Position numbers and translations under genes: made by a program. The notes beneath the pieces were generated by a model that was given only the letters and a program-made list of their open reading frames with translations, searched no databases and was not told the origin of the DNA. From NCBI RefSeq assembly GCF_018278905.1, contig NZ_CP046600.1:1860001-1924000 (forward strand): a DNA stretch of 64,000 bases, given 5' to 3'. The stretch comes from Mycobacterium spongiae (GTDB taxonomy: Bacteria; Actinomycetota; Actinomycetes; Mycobacteriales; Mycobacteriaceae). Every line of letters starts with the position of its first letter. The stretch's first letter is position 1. Below, piece after piece: positions 61,721 to 64,000 of this stretch.

Positions 61721-62823
61721 GTACCGGGGACCTGCTGTACTCCGATACCGAGCAGGCGTTGCGGCGCAGCGTTCGACAGCTTTTTGCCGAGCGTGCGCCG
61801 CTGGAATCGGTGGCGAAAGCCTATGACAGTCCGCCGCCGGACTTTTCCGGTGTCTGGCGCACGTTAGCCGCCGAGCTGGGAGTGGCCGGGTTGTTGGTGC
61901 CCGAGTCATTCGGCGGGGCCGGCGCAACCACGCGCGAGGCCGCGATCGTCATGGAAGAAATCGGGCGGGCGGTCGCCCCAGTGCCCTTCCTGTCGAGCGC
62001 GGTGCTTGCGACGGTTGCGCTGTTGCGTGCCGGCGAGACCGAAACGGTGTCGGTTCTGGCGCGGGGTGAGGCCACCGCGGCGCTGGTGGTCGGCCTTGCC
62101 ACGGTGCCCGGCGACCCTGTCGCCGGGGTGAGGGGCGGCGCCAACGGGCTGACCGGAGTAGTGGGCGGCGTCGCTGGTGCCCACGAAGCCGAGATTCTGG
62201 TAGTTCCGGTTGCGGGTTCCGGCGGACTTGAGCTGCATACCGTCGACCGCGGCGCACCGGGCGTGGACGTGTCGCCGCAGCTGGCGCTGGATATGACGCG
62301 GCCACTTGCGGAGGTGCGATTCCGCGACGCGGCGTCGTCGCGCGTAGGCGCGGTCGCCGTTGCCGAGGCCGCAATATCTGCTGCGCTGCAGACAGGGGCG
62401 GCCCTGCTTGCCTCCGAGCAACTCGGTCTGGCGCAATGGTGTTTCGACACCACACTGGCCTACGCGAAGGAGCGCAAACAGTTTGGTCGGGCGATCGGGT
62501 CTTACCAGGCGATCAAGCACCGCCTGGCCGACCTGTGGTTTGAGGTCAGCTCGGCCACCGCGGCGGCTCGCTACGCCGCCGACACGTGCGCTCGCGGCGA
62601 TGACGACGCGACCATTGCCACGGCTATCGCACAGGCATATTGCAGTACAGCAGCCGTTCACGCGGCGGAAGAGTGCGTGCAGCTGCACGGGGGAATCGGT
62701 ATGACCTGGGAGTATCCCGCGCACCTATACCTGAAACGGGCCAAGAGTGATCAGCTGGCCCTCGGCACCGCGTACCGTCACCGGACTCGCCTGGCCGACT
62801 TGGTCGACTTGCCGGTCGCCTGA
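61717..62823 (+). CDS. Acyl-CoA dehydrogenase-like partner subunit
   Basis: A 368-residue ACAD-family protein, shorter than the standard form. The C-terminal helices are present (ERKQFGRAIGSYQAIKHRLAD; QLHGGIGMTWEYPAHLYLKRAK), but the EGG/EGT segment carrying the catalytic Glu is absent: the end reads LALGTAYRHRTRLADL. It is therefore probably the non-catalytic half of a heteromer with the preceding protein. ATGA overlap fixes the start. It converges on the dienelactone hydrolase gene. Confidence 0.88.
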   Translation: MSTGDLLYSDTEQALRRSVRQLFAERAPLESVAKAYDSPPPDFSGVWRTLAAELGVAGLLVPESFGGAGATTREAAIVMEEIGRAVAPVPFLSSAVLATVALLRAGETETVSVLARGEATAALVVGLATVPGDPVAGVRGGANGLTGVVGGVAGAHEAEILVVPVAGSGGLELHTVDRGAPGVDVSPQLALDMTRPLAEVRFRDAASSRVGAVAVAEAAISAALQTGAALLASEQLGLAQWCFDTTLAYAKERKQFGRAIGSYQAIKHRLADLWFEVSSATAAARYAADTCARGDDDATIATAIAQAYCSTAAVHAAEECVQLHGGIGMTWEYPAHLYLKRAKSDQLALGTAYRHRTRLADLVDLPVA

Positions 62824-62827
62824 TTGA

Positions 62828-63568
62828 TCAGGAGGCCAGCGCCGCGTCGAAGACCTGGGTCAGCGCGGTCCAGTGTCGTTCGTCGGAAGCGCTGTCGTAG
62901 GGCGGGTTGTCGGGGACTGCGAACCCGTGGGCAGCCTGATACCACTCGATGCGGTGCTGCACACCGGCCGCTGTGAGGGCCTTGTCCAGCTGCTCGGCGT
63001 CGTCAGGCGTGAAAGACGCGTCGTTTTCAGCGCCGCCAACGTACACGGTTGCGGTCATCCGGTCGGCCAGCAGGTGCGGGCTGTCGGGGCTGTCGGTGAC
63101 CAGGCCGCCGCCGTGAAAGGACGCTGCTGCGGCGACCCGGTCCGGGAGCCGACCGGCCAGCCGAACCGAGATCCGACCACCCATGCAGTAGCCGCACACG
63201 CCGAATCGCTGGCCCGCTACCTCCGGGCGAGCGCTGAGGTAGTCGAGGAATGTGTCGGCGTCGCCGGCGATCATGTCCGGCGTCAGGCTGCCCATCATGG
63301 ACATGATGCGGTTACGCTCCCCGGGGTCGGCGAACGCGGTTCGCATGTCGAACGGCGCCCAGCTGCCGTGGCGGTAGTAGACATCGGGCAGCAGCACGGC
63401 GTAGCCGAATCCGGCTAGCTTGCTCGCCATCTGGCGAAAGGTATCGCGCGCGCCGCCGGCGTCGGGGTACATGACCACACCGGGCCATGGGCCGGGGCCG
63501 TCGGGGGTGAACAGGTGGACGGGGCAGTTGCCGTCCGCAGTGGTGACGTTGTCTGTGATATCCGGCAT
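62828..63568 (-). CDS. Dienelactone hydrolase family protein (Rv2765-like)
   Basis: A 246-residue alpha/beta hydrolase with a cysteine nucleophile: VCGYCMGGR, C128. YPDAGGARD forms the oxyanion region, NDASFTPDD carries the Asp and QAAHGFAV the His. Family members open enol-lactones in aromatic degradation; the mycobacterial substrate is unknown. AAGGAG lies 12 nt before the ATG. It is divergent from thyA across the tandem repeat. Confidence 0.9.
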   Translation of the reverse strand: MPDITDNVTTADGNCPVHLFTPDGPGPWPGVVMYPDAGGARDTFRQMASKLAGFGYAVLLPDVYYRHGSWAPFDMRTAFADPGERNRIMSMMGSLTPDMIAGDADTFLDYLSARPEVAGQRFGVCGYCMGGRISVRLAGRLPDRVAAAASFHGGGLVTDSPDSPHLLADRMTATVYVGGAENDASFTPDDAEQLDKALTAAGVQHRIEWYQAAHGFAVPDNPPYDSASDERHWTALTQVFDAALAS

Positions 63569-63889
63569 AGCACTGTTCTACTCCTTGCCCTCGGATACGG
63601 GTTGGATGGCGCCGACCCGCCGCGCCCGGCTTCGCCGCGCTTGCGATCGCCGCTGGGTTTGATGGCGCCGACCCGCCGCGCCCGGCTTCGCCGCGCTTGC
63701 GATCGCCGCTGGGTTTGATGGCGCCGACCCGCCGCGCCCGGCTTCGCCGCGCTTGCGATCGCCGCTGGGTTTGATGGCGCCGACCCGCCGCGCCCGGCTT
63801 CGCCGCGCTTGCGATCGCCGCTGGGTTTGATGGCGCCGACCCGCCGCGCCCGGCTTCGCCGCGCTTGCGATCGCCGCTAAGCTGACCGC
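63569..63889. other. 321-bp gap between dienelactone hydrolase and thyA, mostly tandem repeat
   Basis: The first 36 bp hold the hydrolase ribosome site. The rest is the 56-bp repeat array and the thyA -10. Open frames through this gap are artefacts of the repeat, whose unit is not a multiple of 3. Confidence 0.8.
63605..63878. repeat. 56-bp tandem repeat (VNTR), 4.9 copies, next to thyA
   Basis: Units begin at 63605, 63661, 63717, 63773 and 63829. The first four are complete and identical by eye; the fifth stops after 50 bp. Each contains GCGATCGC and several GC-rich palindromic stretches. Adjacent units with no spacers rule out CRISPR; this is a MIRU/VNTR-like minisatellite. Confidence 0.95.
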
Positions 63890-63892
63890 GTG
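63878..63892 (+). promoter_or_regulatory. Leaderless promoter -10 of thyA
   Basis: TAAGCT at 63878-63883 lies 6 nt before GTG 63890. Its first T is the last base of the repeat array, so the -35 (TTCGCC at 63855-63860, 17-bp spacer) falls inside the truncated fifth repeat unit. Confidence 0.5.
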
Positions 63893-64000
63893 CCGATCGC
63901 GACACCGTACGAGGATCTGCTGCGTCTGGTGCTCTCGGCGGGTGCGGCGAAATCCGATCGCACCGGCACCGGAACCCGCAGCCTGTTTGGCCAGCAGATC
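63890..64000 (+). CDS. thyA: Thymidylate synthase, C-terminus cut off by window edge
   Basis: The 37 codons up to the window end read [15 protein letters not shown], then [14 protein letters not shown] with the dUMP-phosphate-binding Arg of the ThyA N-terminus. The enzyme methylates dUMP to dTMP using methylene-tetrahydrofolate. The N-terminus is a few residues longer than the M. tuberculosis start (VTPYEDLL). The rest of the gene is outside the window. Confidence 0.93.
   Translation, partial: MPIATPYEDLLRLVLSAGAAKSDRTGTGTRSLFGQQI

Noticed and set aside
63605..63878. Regular repeats that could be taken for a CRISPR array
   Set aside because: The 56-bp units are directly adjacent with no unique spacers, and no cas gene is near. 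It is a minisatellite.
63312..63905. Open frame on the minus strand through the tandem repeat
   Set aside because: It arises from the repeat: because 56 is not a multiple of 3, the same bases are read in all three frames. It also overlaps the dienelactone hydrolase gene.

Overview
This window is a high-GC actinobacterial chromosome segment. It is almost certainly from a slow-growing Mycobacterium close to, but not inside, the M. tuberculosis complex. Gene content, gene order and protein lengths follow the M. tuberculosis stretch from nicT/mtr to thyA (about Rv2856 down to Rv2764c), read in the opposite direction. The proteins are similar to, but not identical with, the tuberculosis versions I know. 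Two PPE genes, mycothione reductase, PptT/PptH and EfpA also point to Mycobacterium. I cannot name the species. Links to M. tuberculosis genes come from memory, not from a search.

Layout. 1-2976 (minus): nickel permease fragment, mycothione reductase, alpha/beta hydrolase. 3108-10276 (plus): malate:quinone oxidoreductase, GNAT protein, then a corrinoid/siroheme block (chelatase-like AAA-VWA protein, cobO, cobB, cysG). 10299-13698: efpA and proS. 13699-14762 (minus): ferritin-like protein and Tat-type lipoprotein. 14955-22745: the translation-factor operon rimP-nusA-ylxR-infB-rbfA-cnpB-dinF. 22825-26982: the ugpA-ugpE-ugpB-ugpC sugar-phosphate importer. 27036-30538: a metal-efflux islet (P1B-4 ATPase, ArsR sensor, CxxC flavoprotein) not known to me at this site in M. 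tuberculosis. 30541-33813: echA16, a DUF2277-DUF1802 pair and a CocE/NonD-type hydrolase. In M. tuberculosis the CRISPR-Cas and toxin-antitoxin region lies between echA16 and that hydrolase; none of it is present here. 34581-37158: pptH-pptT-truB. 37270-43032: ltp1, fadE21 and a large PPE-MPTR gene. 43162-49769: mntR, ribF, rpsO, lppU, gpsI, pepR. 49774-58283: nitronate monooxygenase, ald/aldR, an SRPBCC protein, a diiron-like protein with a ferredoxin reductase, dapB, small proteins and a PPE-SVP protein. 58308-64000: amino-acid permease, fabG5, two acyl-CoA dehydrogenases, dienelactone hydrolase, a 56-bp tandem repeat and the start of thyA.

How the genes work together. Many neighbours overlap by 4 bp (ATGA or GTGA), marking translationally coupled operons. 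At least twelve genes have a TANNNT -10 box only 5-8 nt before a GTG or ATG, the layout of leaderless mycobacterial transcripts, and I used this to choose starts. The most notable non-standard items are the metal islet with its 10-8-10 inverted-repeat operator over back-to-back leaderless promoters, the 56-bp repeat running into the thyA promoter, the diiron/reductase pair, the heteromeric-looking acyl-CoA dehydrogenase pair, the empty CRISPR site with its DUF2277-DUF1802 pair, and the two perfect-phase repeat blocks inside the PPE gene. No rRNA, tRNA, insertion sequence or CRISPR array was seen.
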